DNA of 64,000 bases from Eutrigla gurnardus (taxonomy: Eukaryota > Chordata > Actinopteri > Perciformes > Triglidae). Below are positions 13,801 to 27,544 of the stretch, piece after piece. The stretch is from assembly GCA_963514095.1 (NCBI GenBank), contig OY741284.1:10943335-11007334 (forward strand). Reading direction: 5' to 3'. The position numbers were made by a program, and so were the translations under genes. How positions within the stretch are numbered: position 1 is the stretch's first letter; every line of letters starts with the position of its first letter. The notes under the pieces are model-generated. The model worked only from the letters and a program-made list of their open reading frames with translations, was not told the DNA's origin and ran no database searches.

Positions 13801-16800
13801 TTCACTCCGTTGATGAGTCGAGGGAAGGCGCCGCATATTTAACCCACTTGTACGTTTTATATATATTTGTCTTCCACAGCAACGAGAGGATTCATTTATT
13901 AAGCGAGCTTAAATTAAGCTACGGAACTGCTTTTCTCGTCTTTTTGACCACGTGAGGGGCTTTACACTACATTCACCCATTCACACACATCCATACGCTG
14001 ATGGAAGAGGATCAGGATCGAATCGAAACCATTCACACACCGATCGCACAGCCTTCGGGGACTGGAGGAGCTGGGAATCGAACCACCGATATTCCGATTG
14101 GAGCATGACTGGCTCTCCCTCTGAGCTGCAGAGGTGCAAAATGCTATGGGTCTTTGTAATATATAAAAAAAGAGAGAGAGGGGAGGAAGAACGTGATCAG
14201 AAATACATAAAAACAGGAAAGAATATTAGAAGTTTCTGTTTGAAATGGATGGAAGCAATATGTTAAATATATACTGAAAGAATAAAAAAAATCACTGGAC
14301 CAAAGAGAGAAAATGTACTGTTTAGTGTCGCCAAGCGTATTCTAAAGCAGACACAGGCACGTACACGTCAATTTTATCAAAGTTTGTTGTTTTTTTTACT
14401 CTATATTTTGAGCCGGTATCGAAAAAAGCTCAACCCCTGTCGCACGCCTTCTTATCTCCAGCTACACTGAAAATGTTTATACAGAGTTTCACTTCTCTGG
14501 TGACGTTTTCAAATCAGTTCCCTCACGAGGCAGATAGCCAGCATCTATCCATCTATTTGAATGCAGGCTCAAAGTTCCCTCGTCTGCCGAGAGGAAGCCA
14601 CTCGTTAAAAGAGTGATTTGTTCTCTGGTCACACACTCAGAGCGGACAACGGACATGGCAAGCAGTCACCCGGCCACAAATCCTCGCAGAACGCGCAAAT
14701 GCCGCGCTAATTAACAAACTAGCACGCCTCAAACTGAAAACGGCCGACAAGGTCAAAAGGGTGATGAACGTCAGTAGCCGGAGACACTCTGTGGCAAACA
14801 TACATTAAATAACACTCCCACTGGGTGGTCTTAATGAAGAATTCATGAGCCGGTTTATGAACTGTGATCTTTTATGAACCACATTACCCAATTACCTGAT
14901 AACGTATTGTGTCTTCCATCTTGTTAATGATTCAAAAGAAAACTTGTGGATTTTGTGCATTGTGGCACCTAATGTTGTTTTGACTAACAGTTATATCACA
15001 TTAAACTTGGCAGGCTGAGAGACCGTCAGATGCTAATATATTGTGTTTTTAAAAGGAAAGACAAGCATATTAATCATTTATGGATACACAAAAATTCCAG
15101 CGACTGTGATTTCTTTGATACAACGGACTGCTTTGAACAACGGGATCGTTCCTGATGGAAAAGGGAAAAGGCAATCATGGAAAGAGGTAGAGCGTAGCAA
15201 AGGCATACAGGGGTGTACACTTAGAAATGCAAATTCAATAATAGTGTGAATAATCGATAGAACCACTACAATCATCCTGACTTTTCAAAGTGTGTTTATT
15301 TTCCTCCCCATTCTAAGCCTAGCGGGCCTCAGTCGCACATTGACGAATGGCGTTTCTCTGCCAAGGCCTTGTAACTGGGTGCACCCTGTGTTCCTGTCGG
15401 CTCTTGCATCTGTCTGCTGGTATGTCATGTGGAAAGGTCAACCTGGTATCTCCACTTCTGGAAGGGGGGGGGGGACGACACCTACCTAGAGGTTTCTGTA
15501 CATGTCAAAGATGTGAGCTGCAATAAGTAAGAGGTGCAAGACAGGCAGGGACGCAAATGATTTAAATGTACAGGGGAGAAAAAGATATTTCCTTTCTGTT
15601 CTAGCCTTCATTCCAATTGTAAAAGCATCACTTTTAAATCAATCACGTCTAGCAGTTACAGTAGATACGGTCTAACAAAGGTCGTAAGCAGATTTTGACC
15701 AATGCTGTGTAGGTTCCTGCACCTTTGAGGGTCTTCAGACGTGAGATCAGGACTCAGTATCCTATAAAATTTAACAGAGCCGATGCGGGAGCGGTAGGAA
15801 TTTAATGTCTCTCATTGCCGATATGCGACCCACAGACAGACAGACAGAGTGGGCTAAACGAAGGACGTGAACGGGAGTGTGGGAATTGTCAGAGAAAAAG
15901 AAAGCAAGATAATGAGATGAAGAAGGAAGTTAGGGGGGGGGTATGTGCAATGTATTGGGAAATTGAGAGACTGTAATACACAGACAGCAGGACTGAAGAA
16001 GGGAAATGGAAAGGGAGAGAAAGGCTAGAGATCAAGCAAGAGATGAGAGAAATGGCAAGAGGGAGGGTGGGCTGGACGAGGGGCTTTCATATTGATACAA
16101 TCGGTCAGGAAATAATAACACGAGTGAGTGAATAAGAAAACCTCATTTCACGTAATGAGTATTCTAATCAAGAGATTACATTATCTAACATCGCAGTGAC
16201 AGGGGAGAGTGAAGCCCCTGGCAACTGGGTGTTGGCAGTGATGCCAATGCGTGCTGGGGAATGGCTTAATGCCTTCTATAACCGCGCTGAGCAATTATAG
16301 CACATGCCTATGCACAATCACACCCTGGGAGACGCACGTGCGTACACCTCGACGCTCACACACACACTGTAGTTAGGAATCCATGCATGCCAGCTGGTGA
16401 AAACTCAAGTTATTGGAAGCAGACGAGCCGTAGAGTGCGAGTTAGAAATAGATGGGGCTTTCAATTTTCGATTTAACTACGAGATGGCATTCTGTCAAGT
16501 TTTCACGATCAGTAAAAACACTGGCCCGTGCAGAGAAAAAAGAACAAAAAAAAACACATTAATGTTTTTGCTATTGATCACCGTGGTGACAATCAAAGCA
16601 TTCGGGTCAGTCCTCTGAGAAAGTAGGAAACAAATTCTGCTGTACTTTCTCAGAGGGCCCTAAAAGATATATATAAAGTACTTCTAAGTCATGAATGGGT
16701 GTGAAATGCATGTTAAAATTAAGTAGGAAGCGCCTCATCCTCTTCAACAAATTAATGCTAGTTAAAACGTGGTTAAACACATGAGAAATGCTTCAGTAAT

Positions 16801-19800
16801 GTGATAAATTAAGCATTACACACAACTCCCAGTGAAGGAGGATACACACACACACACACACGCACGCACGCACGCACGCACGCCGATCGTTTGAGAGCAA
16901 CGACCGCCACAGTCTTCCCTCCGAGATTCAACATAGGTCAGCTCAACAGCTGCTCGTCCACTCAGCCAATCAAACAGGAGCAGGGAGCAAGAGAACCCAG
17001 CATAAATACACACCAATTTAAGAACCTAAAACGAACCCAAGCAATCATGCTCCCCTGTCTTTCCTCTCGATACTCCTTGCTGACAGATTGAATGCCATCC
17101 CTCACATCACTCCAGTTTCTCTACTGACTAATTTACTATCAAAGAAGGTGAATTACATCAATGTTTTAAGACGAGTGCTGGTTGGAAGATACATCAGTGG
17201 TGAACAAATCCCCATGGCAGTGGATGAAAAATTAATATGGCCCTTTACTTAATGTAGCAACCATAACGAACGCCACAAGAAAAAAATAATGCCATACATT
17301 GATGCTGGCTTGTTTCGTAGATTCTATGTGTTTTTGTTAACAGAGATAATATAGGATTAAAAACAAACTTTGTTTTGTGTAATCCAATTTCCCACAAAGA
17401 TCACGAACATTTGATTACTGTAAAATCTTTATAGCGCTTGCCGTTTAAAGCTTGGTTTTTATATGATATCTAGCGTCTTGTTAAAACTAAATATATGCAC
17501 AGCACTCTTCTATTCCTGTTGCTCATATCTGACCTGCAGCACTGTCTGGATCTTGGCAGAGACGTCGGCCTGCTCGTATAGTTTGATCCCCTCTTCATAG
17601 GCGCCGCGCGGACACCGCACCGCGATCTGCTGCATGTGGGCCAACACCACGCTGTGAGCCTGGGCCACTGCCTTGAACTTATCGAACAACAGCTCCAGCA
17701 GTTCCAGCAGCAGCCTGTAGAGGGAGCCAGAGAAAGAGCAGAAAGGGAGGGAGAGGATGAGAACCAAGAGGGAAGAAGAGCAAGGGGAGTGGGGAGTGAA
17801 GGCATGAAGAGGGGAGAGAGAACTTATGAGAAGCATAAAATAAAACAAAGTAGATGCGATTCTTTCCACATATTTATTTTGCATTCACGAGACAGTTTAT
17901 TGGTTAGGAGAATACACTACTCCTACAGTATGTCTTGGCCTTGGCCAGAAAACTACCAAGGATGCCATCGGAGGGATGAATATATATGCACTGATGGATA
18001 CTTCGAAATGATGAAACGACTCCTATTCCGCCATATTTTCCTACATTATGAAGGTAATTGTAAAACTGCTATGTATAAGTCTGCCTTCAAAAAAGAGCCC
18101 TATAGTTGTCCTGGTAGAAAATGAGGGAAATAACAGATAGCAACAGATAATCTACCCACAAATCACCACTGAGAACGTTCCACATTTACACCAATTAGGG
18201 TGTTTCAGTTCCCTGTTTTCATGAACATTTTGGATTCAGGAGATACTCACTATTATTCTCTCGCTATTTGTCCTCCAGTAATAAACCCAGCACCTGGGCT
18301 GGCTATGGGGAGAGCAGTGAGCTGCCCAACCTCCACTCAAACAGAACAGCTACTCTCATTAGATCTAAATGGCTCGGGCTGAAGAAGAGAGCATGCAGCC
18401 AAAACTAAAAAAGACTTCCACTTGATCTGAGTGTTACGCTGTGGACAGGAAACTCACACTTTCCTCATCTACACTAATGCTTTCATACAGACTGTTGCCA
18501 TACCTGCTTTCTGCACAAGGACAAAGCTTTTAAAGTAAAGAGGGAACACAGGTTACATTAGTTGAGTCTGAATGAGTACCTAGTGCACACATGCTAGTGA
18601 GTGCCCACTTTATATTAGTGGAGTTATACTACAGTTAATATTAATATAGTGGCATCGTTTAACGCTGGTCATTTCTCTTCTGACATATAAATTGGGTTTT
18701 AGTTAATTGGTGATAATTGATGCTTTCTTTTTTATTTGTTATTATTACTTTTTCTATCCAACTACAGTTTAAAAATTCTAAATATTGACAATTTGCATTC
18801 CCAGATGGACATAGATTTATTCTTTTCATCTCTCTTATATATTAAATATTATGCAGCCCAGAGATCGTTAAAGCTCCCTACTGTGAGACCCCTATCTTAC
18901 CCATATACCCTCAGATCTAACTGAATCTGCCCTGCACCTACCCAATCAGCTGTTCTGCTAAACATATATTATAAGCCAGAAGTGCAACTAACCAGAATAC
19001 AAGTTTAGGTTCCAAACCAAAAAACCCTCCATCTTCTATGAAGCACATTCAAAAGCACCTGAGCCCAAACCTCATTAATGCTTCGTCAGTACAAATTACC
19101 ACCGACTGAAAGACAAGTACGCATGCTAAGAGTTTTGTGACGTGTCCAAGCTTTCCCGGGAAGGTATCAGGATAATGTAGGGCCAAGATGGATGTGTCAC
19201 TAAAGGGCATTTTGGTTGGCTGTCTGTCACTACACTGGTAGTACCAGCAAGTAAATGTTATTAATGGAGAGGGAAGCAAGCACAAATCACTATGAGCTAT
19301 AACTCAGGGAACGGAAGATATTTGTGAGGCAAGAGAGGAGCCGTGAAATGCCAACGAGCCAGAGAATTCCCTCTCGCTCCCAATGTCTGATGTATAAACA
19401 TGAAGGACTGGCAATAAAATGGAGACCACCAACTTTCAGAAATTGACAAACAATTCAGGGTCGTGAAAATGTGGGGCTCTGATATCCTCGACACTTCTTT
19501 AACTTCAATGTCTAACACACTCTCCACACATAAACACACACACGTAAAGTGCAGACTGCCTTGTCCTCCTCATTATCTCCCAGTGGAAGCCATCCTAATC
19601 CATATTGTCTGTTCTTTGAGGCCTCACTTCTCATTTCCCCTCAGGATCGAACATGAGACACACGTGGCTGATCAACAGTTCGGAGAGCAGGGAGAGCTAG
19701 TCCATAACTCACTGGCACAACTTATGGTTTGGTTTAGGTTTGTTGTAAGACACAGATGATAACAAATAGGGGACTTTTTAAATATTTAATGTGTCCTTCA

Positions 19801-22800
19801 GATGTTTCCAGTGACTACACTCCTGAAAAGGAAGAATCAAAACTGTACAAAAGAGATCTTGTGATCAATGTGCTTTTCTTGTCTTTCATTGGATTTAAAC
19901 AACTTTATCTTAATGATCTTTTGTCATTCAAGCGTGTCTTCCCTCTAAATCAGCTTTCATTCTAAGGGATTCAGATTGGATTGAGAATCCCTTTTAAACC
20001 AAAAACAAAGCAAGAAAAAAAAGAAATGCTGTGTTTTTGCAATGCATAAAATGATGAAAGGGGAGTTCAACAAGTCGGATTTGATGTAAATTAAACTGAA
20101 CTGCTCACAGATCAGCGGCGCATGCTAATAACGCCGGTGCATGGAGTGGAAACCTGTTCGGAGTAGCTTACTAACAGTAAAAAGGTGTGAAAGGAGTCGG
20201 AAATGGAAATGCACTTCCAGGTGGCTGATCACGGAGGATGTGAATGAGAACATAAACCTCCCAGTAAGCCACACACCCGCCATATATGCTTGGAAGTACT
20301 TAAGTGTTGCCTGCTAGTGTGCACTGCTATAAAAATACAGTGTGCAATATGCAAGACCATTGTTCCCTGGAAGTGGTACACTGGTTGGAGTTTCCATAGC
20401 AACAAGCCTCGACTTTAAATTGAAGTGAACATAAGCAGAACTAGGTGTGTACGCATCCAAGTACAAACGCACACACACAAACATCTAAGTGTCCGCCCGA
20501 AATGCGAACGCTCCCGACACGAATACGGCGTTAAGCGCTGGCGCACGTACACACGCACACGCACGCAATTTTAAAACAATCTGTAAGGAGTGGAGCTGGC
20601 CGATGAGCTACACGGTGGCCTGTTACATCGAGGTCAGATGAGATTCAGCAGGCAACCGGAGAGGGAAAGGCAGACGAGGCCGGAGAGAACATCCCTGACA
20701 GAAAACAAGACGTTCCTCTTAAATGGTTCAGGATCAGTGGACTGAGACCTGTGTTTCCCAAGTCTGCTCACTGTATGTGTAGAAGTCTGCAGGAGGCGAT
20801 GTGACTGCTTTTTAAAATGTAGCAGTCCTCTACGGCAGGTGTGAAGTTGTTTGTGTGTGTGTGTGTGTGTGTGTGCGGGTGTGTGTGTGTGTATAACCGT
20901 GACTTGTCTCGGTTTAAAGCAGCAGAGTATCTGTTTTCATGGTCGAAGGCAGGCGTGCCTCCAGTCCTGGTCTTTACTGTGTTTCATACCTGGTTGACTG
21001 TCTGACTATGAACACCGTGGGGCTGCATTCAAAACCTGTTGTCTCCTGGCTTTAGAGGCTGCTCTAAACATACCTAAAAACAGCTGGCGACTAATCCAAG
21101 CCAAATCAGTATTTACAAACAGCTGGACTGTATAAGTAAAAATACGCTTTGTCAACAACTGGACTTAATGACACTGGGGATCTGAATCTAATGGGAGTAC
21201 TGTAACTACAGAAGAATAAGCAAGCAGGCTGCTGGAATGAAACTCGTGCCTAGATGCAACACTGTGAGGATTACAAGTGACAGCTTTATTACGGTCTTTT
21301 TCACTGTTAACAACAGTAACTGCATAATGCTGTTTACAATGATCGTGTTTTTTTGGAAACATCGCCAATTCTGCTCATTACTTTCTATCAGGAAAACATT
21401 ATCGTTTCAAAAAGATGGATTTTTGTCTTTCCACAGAACTGCTTACAGTTTCCTCTTCGTGGCTATCTACTTGTATCTCCCATTCCCAATTCATTTAATA
21501 CAATCTATTATTAACTTCCAGTTTTCTCCAATTTTTACTGAATTACAGCAATCTCCCTTCTGCTGGGAATTGGTCTCCACTTTCAGGAAGCGTTGATATT
21601 TTAACATAGCCCCTCCGTCCTTCAGTGTGTCTTGCCTTCTCCCCCCCTGCCTTGTTATTACTGTACCTTGGCTGGCTCTCTTGGGCCAAGTTTTCTCCTC
21701 TCTGGTACGCGTGGTCTGCAATCTGCGTGGTGGACCTCTTGACGATCTGTTTCAGCTCAGGTTCCAGCCGCTCCATTATGGCTTTGATGGTCTCTGGGAT
21801 TTTCTTCAACTTGGCTAGGGCCTGAAGAAAAAGGGGCAATCGATAGAAACACTTCACTTGAAGCAGGAACACAGGAAAGAAAACAACAGCATAGACCGCG
21901 TAAGTGGGGTGTGTAACACAACTGAGGTGTAGAAATTCGCAAATATGTGTTTGTAGTGTTCAGTAGTGTGCATTTAGGTACTTTGATAAGGATGCCCATG
22001 AACTCAGCGCTGTTTTCCTCTGGATCCACTTCAGGGAGGTCCGCCTGGTTCAACTCCCGTACATCCTGCTGCAGCTCACGCACTAAAGACAGTATATGAA
22101 AACACATAGCACGTACTGTAAGTGCTTACAAAATATTTACAGTCATAGGGATATAAATATTTAACTAATGGTTAGTTGTAAGACGTTTTTAAAAAAAGAG
22201 CACATTTATAATCCAGGTCTCTATTTTATAGTTCTCAAAGTCCTTGGAGCTAACATCTCAAATCTACTACTTTTATACATTTTACAACTCCCGAAGCATT
22301 TGTAAATTCTCCATCACTTTCACAAACATAAAAGTGGGATAAATACATATCCAGTTATACGATCACCTTTATAATAACACACTAAAACAAATATAAGTAC
22401 AGCTTCAACTGCATTAATACACTTCATCTTTGTCTTTTAAATGCACACCTGCACCTGTCCTGTTATCCTCCCCCCCATTCATGCTTTTTCCATCCGACTT
22501 AGCCACATTAGCGGCTAAATTGAGAGTGGCAGCATCGAATGATGCCCTAATTTCCATTAGATGGGGCCTCCCAATCCCCCATCAAAGTACGTTAAGAGAG
22601 TTAATGTTTATGGCAAGTTAATGGACTTTGGGTGTATTTCCTTTTTCCCCCATTCCAACTGTAGTTTGTGTAATAATTATGACAATTACTAGCTACAAAT
22701 GAGGTGCTCTAATGCTATTAGACAAAATGGCACGCTAGGCCATTGATGGAACCGGCTGCTGTGTCGTGACCACAGCTGTTAGCACGATGGTGCATCGGCA

Positions 22801-23761
22801 CTTACTGCCTGGCGGTAGTTAATTGCCAGTCTTCTCTATGCATAATATGTGGAAAAACTGTGGTTTAGCTTTGACCTTTAACAGGGTGGTGAATTGAACA
22901 AATATTTATTATGTATTAGTGAAGAGTCGTACATGTGTGTGTGTTGTAGGGCGTGAGACACGCATTCATAGCGATGGGTGAATGAGAGCATATGGGGTGG
23001 AGATACATAGATAAATAACTGAAATGACAGTCGTAGCCGACATAAGCCCTCAATGAAATAAAGAGTTTAAACACAAAAGAAGTTTCTTTTGCATTTAGCT
23101 CGAAATCAGTTTAATAAACAACCACCGGATGGAATAAAAATGTTGGCTGCATCGTAGCTTCCAGGGGAACCTTGCTTTTCAGAGATCCAATCATATGCTA
23201 AGCTAGAACCTGATTCCTCCCAAGTGATAAGAAGAGGTAGTAAGGTAGCAGCAACAGTGTGCTAATATGTTTGGGGACACCGAGTGGTATGCACAGGACG
23301 GCGTATGGTTTCATGGAATCCACAGAGCTAAAAAGAAACTTAGAATGCTAAGAGTGGGTGGTGAAAAAAGTGCCAGGCTTAATAAAAAAACTCAGAAACA
23401 CCATGGGAACGCCAAGTTATTGCAGGATTAACTTTTTTCATTATCTTCTTGTTTGCGTTCCTCTGTTCTCTGCCTGGAAGGAATGCAGTTTTTTTCGAAT
23501 CTACGCCCCAACAACCAAGAGAGAATTCATACATTCCTGAATACGGTTATAGTCTCTATTATCAGTCCCTGTTAAAGCACACTGGTTACCAGTTTGAGCG
23601 TAATGAATGCCGTTTCCCTGCTGTGATGACAGAGATGCTGGGTGACTAATGGTACAGATAGGGGGGACAAGATAATTATAATGTTAGCAAGAGAAATGTA
23701 TATTATGATCATAGTTGAAGATGTAATGACATATACTGCAAGGAGAGAGATGCGGGGGGTG

Positions 23762-23831
<70 letters not shown>

Positions 23832-26800
23832 ATGCATCAGTGGTGTGTTTAGCCCTTTGTACAATAGTTCGGATCAGCAGTTTCTGTGTGCATTCAATGA
23901 AACTTTGCGTGTGTATGTGCAAGAAGAGTTGGCAGTACCCACCTATAATGACATGCAAATGGATGTAAGACAGAATGATGCTAATGACTTCATTATCACT
24001 GAGAATATCAGCACGGTGGAAAATAAAATTGCAAACTGAAAATCCACACACTTTCTCATCCAAAGAGACCAAAAACACTGCTTTGTTGATGTGTTTATCT
24101 CTGTACTGTAGTTCCCCTAATGTATGCCATTTTAATGGCGAGCAAACCATATAACAAATGTTTTTCTTTTCCTCCATGAAGCATCCTGTTAAAACTCCCA
24201 GTTCTTTTTGCTTTTGCTCCTTTTTCATAATCTTCTTGCCTTGTTTCTGCCAAGCCACCGCCAATTATTCCCTCTTCCTCCCCTATCTAATGTGATCTAG
24301 GGATCATACCACTGCTGGATCCAGGTGTGCTGAACTGGGATGAATCCAAGAGCTTGCGTGGGGTGGACAGGCTACTGACATCCAACGCAGGCATGGGAGA
24401 CGCGTCTTTGGCCAGGGAGCTGTGAAGAGAAAAACAATCCAGGGATCCAGTGATTATCGGGATAAAACGAGTCATGTTATTGACTATATGGCTTTGTGTC
24501 TCATATAAATCATGCTATTATGACTGTAAGGCTCAATTTAACTCCAAACATCTGGAGTAATAGCTTATTTTATACACATATAAAAGTTTAGTATGCGCTA
24601 ACAGAAATTCACCCACTAACCTGGCCTGCTCTAACAAAAAACAATCTACCGTCGTAACAAAAAAAAGCATTGCATCTCCTGGTGAGATTGGTGCTGCTTT
24701 CCAATGAGTCATTTATCAAGCCTTAAGCTGGAGGTGGAAGCAATCCAGGTCCTTAAAGTTGGGGCGGTATAAGCACAGTGTGTCTGCTAAGTGAGCGGGG
24801 TGTATGGAGGCTGGCTTGTTGTTAGAGGAGACCCAATATGGAAAGGCTAGGACCTGTCACTGGCTGACCCTCAGTAATAAATCACTGTACCTCACCAGCT
24901 CACCGCCACCATAATTACTGCAGCCCACACACAGACACACATGTAAACGTGCAAACAACCCGCCACAGAACACAGCAGCATCAACGGTGTGTTTGAAGTC
25001 ATTATGGCGCATTATTCCTAATAAGTTATGCGGCGGCGTCATGAAATAAGAAACTGGCCCCTGGGTCATGGCGGCATGTTGTTCTGCTAGTGGCTGCAAA
25101 ACCTGCTTCATCATTTGAAGCATCACTGGTGTCACACTGAAAGTGCATTATGTTGAAATCTGTCATTTTATTTATTTACTGCTAGAAATTAATAAAATGC
25201 ATGTATTGGATCTGTACTCGGTATCAGCCGAGATCCCAAAATCCCAGGTGTCGCTATCAGTACTGGACTGGGAAAGTCTAATCAGTTCATCCCGAGTTTC
25301 TTCCTAAGAAACCAAACAGTGCAATGTTTACAGGCACACAGACAGACAGCTGCATATATCTGACGTTCTTACAGTTACTGCATATCTTCCAATTCCCTGT
25401 GTGTGAATTAGTGATGTTTGCCTCTTTACAATAAATGATGTGTTTGTCATCCGTTTCCCGGCACAAAAGAACAAACACGGAGAAGTACGGCAACATGTTA
25501 TACAAGGTCAAATTGTTTTTGTCAGTAATTGGTTGGTTTCCATACAGTAAATAATTGGCAAGTTGTCCCAGCGATAGAATAACTCATAATGAATACACAT
25601 CTGTGAAGTCAAAAGTTTTCAAAGAAAGCACTTTGAAAGCTACATTTCGTTTTTCCGACATAATGGGCAAAACAAAAAGGACCAAACAAACCGGCTTGCT
25701 AAGTCTCACACTCACCAACGGCACATTTTAATAAAAGGCTAACTACAGCTAAATCATTTAGGGATGTTTACAAAGAAAACAAAATTAAATGATCTCTACT
25801 TTTTGTATCTCAAAGTTAGATGGTAACATTTAAGACCACTAGTAGTGCTACTGTGCAAAACACTGCAAGACCTCAGAAAGGAAGCAATAATAAAACTATA
25901 ATCACATATTTTAAAGCATGCACAATCATTATTTTCATATTTCTATTCATGTGAGGAGATCTGGACTCCCAAATACGTATAATAGAAGAAATATAAGAAA
26001 CTACCCCTTACCCCTTAGCAGCATTTTTGTCCTTGTTCTTGAGGCCCAGGCGACTTGTGGACTTGATGTAGAGATGTCGGTGCAGCTCATCAATGAGTAC
26101 AAGGTGGATGTTGAGCTTCCTGCTGTGGAGCTCCAGCCGCAGATCTCCAAGCCCCTCTACCTGGAGCAGGGGGCCTTCCAAGGAATCCACAGCTGACACC
26201 TGCATGTGATAACATACCGGCCAAACAAAGGTTATAGGTTAGAGAAATAACACACAAAAAATATATCTGGACCAAAATTTAACCTGGACACACCTCAAAA
26301 AATGGCAGAAAATCGAATTGCAACTCATTCTGTGGCCGATTTACATAAGATTTTCATGGCCAGTGAGGAACAATCATCACATTACAAACATGGGAGGGCT
26401 GCACATTCATTGTTCCTTGACACTTAAAACATAAAACTCAGAAATATAGCACAATTATAGACACGGAAAAAAAACCTAGAGGATTGGTTAATGATTATCC
26501 CACTAACCTGCCGTTAGTGTTTCTCTGTTGGGGAAAAAAATCTGCCCGAATCTGATATGTCTAATAGAAATATGTATATAATATATATAATTAACGTGAA
26601 ATTTCAGTCAGACCAGCTACAGAACCTTTCATTTGAAATGACACTTTCTTCTGAAGTAAATTTACAGAAACCAATGGTAAGTCAAAGTTTCTTTAAAACA
26701 TCACATTTCTGTAATAACTCCACAAAGGTCTGCAATGGTGACACATGATCAATGGAATCAACTGCAAATTAATTTACCCATTTTATGTTAAATTGACCTA

Positions 26801-27301
26801 CGAATAGATACATACTAAAATGTAAAATATACAAAAAATATATTGCCCTCCAAAAAATGACCTAAAGTTCCCTCATACCCACTTGAGTCACTGTCCTTAT
26901 TTCACCCAATCCCAATCCCCCCCCCCCCCCCCCCCCTCCTTCCTCACTTTTCATTAGCAGCAGCAGCGGTGGTTTTGGCATGTTTGCACTTAATAAATCA
27001 CGATGCCATTAAATAAAATGCGGCAGTCTGCACGTGTGTATTTATGTGTACGCTTCTGCATCAAGGGCACTAATGACTAGACGATAGCGTTGCGAAGAAC
27101 ATTTGCATGGCCGAGGCAGGCCAGAATGGGATGGGTACTTGGGGGTGGAGGGGCGGAGGGGGGTGGCACTGGGTGGGGTGCAAAAGTCAAGTGTGTGTTG
27201 ATGCAAATGAGAGCCACATTAGTGACGAGATGAGCTAATGCGCTGCATGATCAGCCCCCTTTGGTTTAATAGAATAACTCTGCATGCCTGGCTTTGCAGG
27301 T

Positions 27302-27390
<89 letters not shown>

Positions 27391-27462
27391 GCACACCTTC
27401 CAGATGTGTCTGAGTAAGATTATATGTGTTTGATTGTATGACTGTAAATCATTTAACACTTA

Positions 27463-27544
<82 letters not shown>

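Larger units (their letters stand above)
8262..17533 (-). other. exoc4: EXOC4 intron 8
   Basis: This 9.3 kb intron separates exons 8 and 9. It contains a decayed tRNA-type SINE (13946-14131), purine-rich stretches (about 10234-10430 and 15880-16080), an AC/GCAC array (16850-16882) and a 14-bp perfect inverted repeat (16612-16656). An open, non-repetitive minus-strand stretch at 12756-13040 is not recognised. The rest looks like unique AT-rich intron sequence. Confidence 0.8.

Noticed and set aside
14060..14090. Possible tRNA gene (B-box-like GGTTCGATTCCC on minus strand)
   Set aside because: No cloverleaf or anticodon arm; it is the tRNA-derived head of a SINE.
17636..18124. 162-codon plus-strand frame antisense to EXOC4 exon 8
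   Set aside because: Shadow of the real exon on the opposite strand, extending into intron sequence.
23572..24264. 230-codon minus-strand open frame with a long Thr-His run
   Set aside because: Runs through the (TG)30 array; flanks show no protein family and no splice-supported context.
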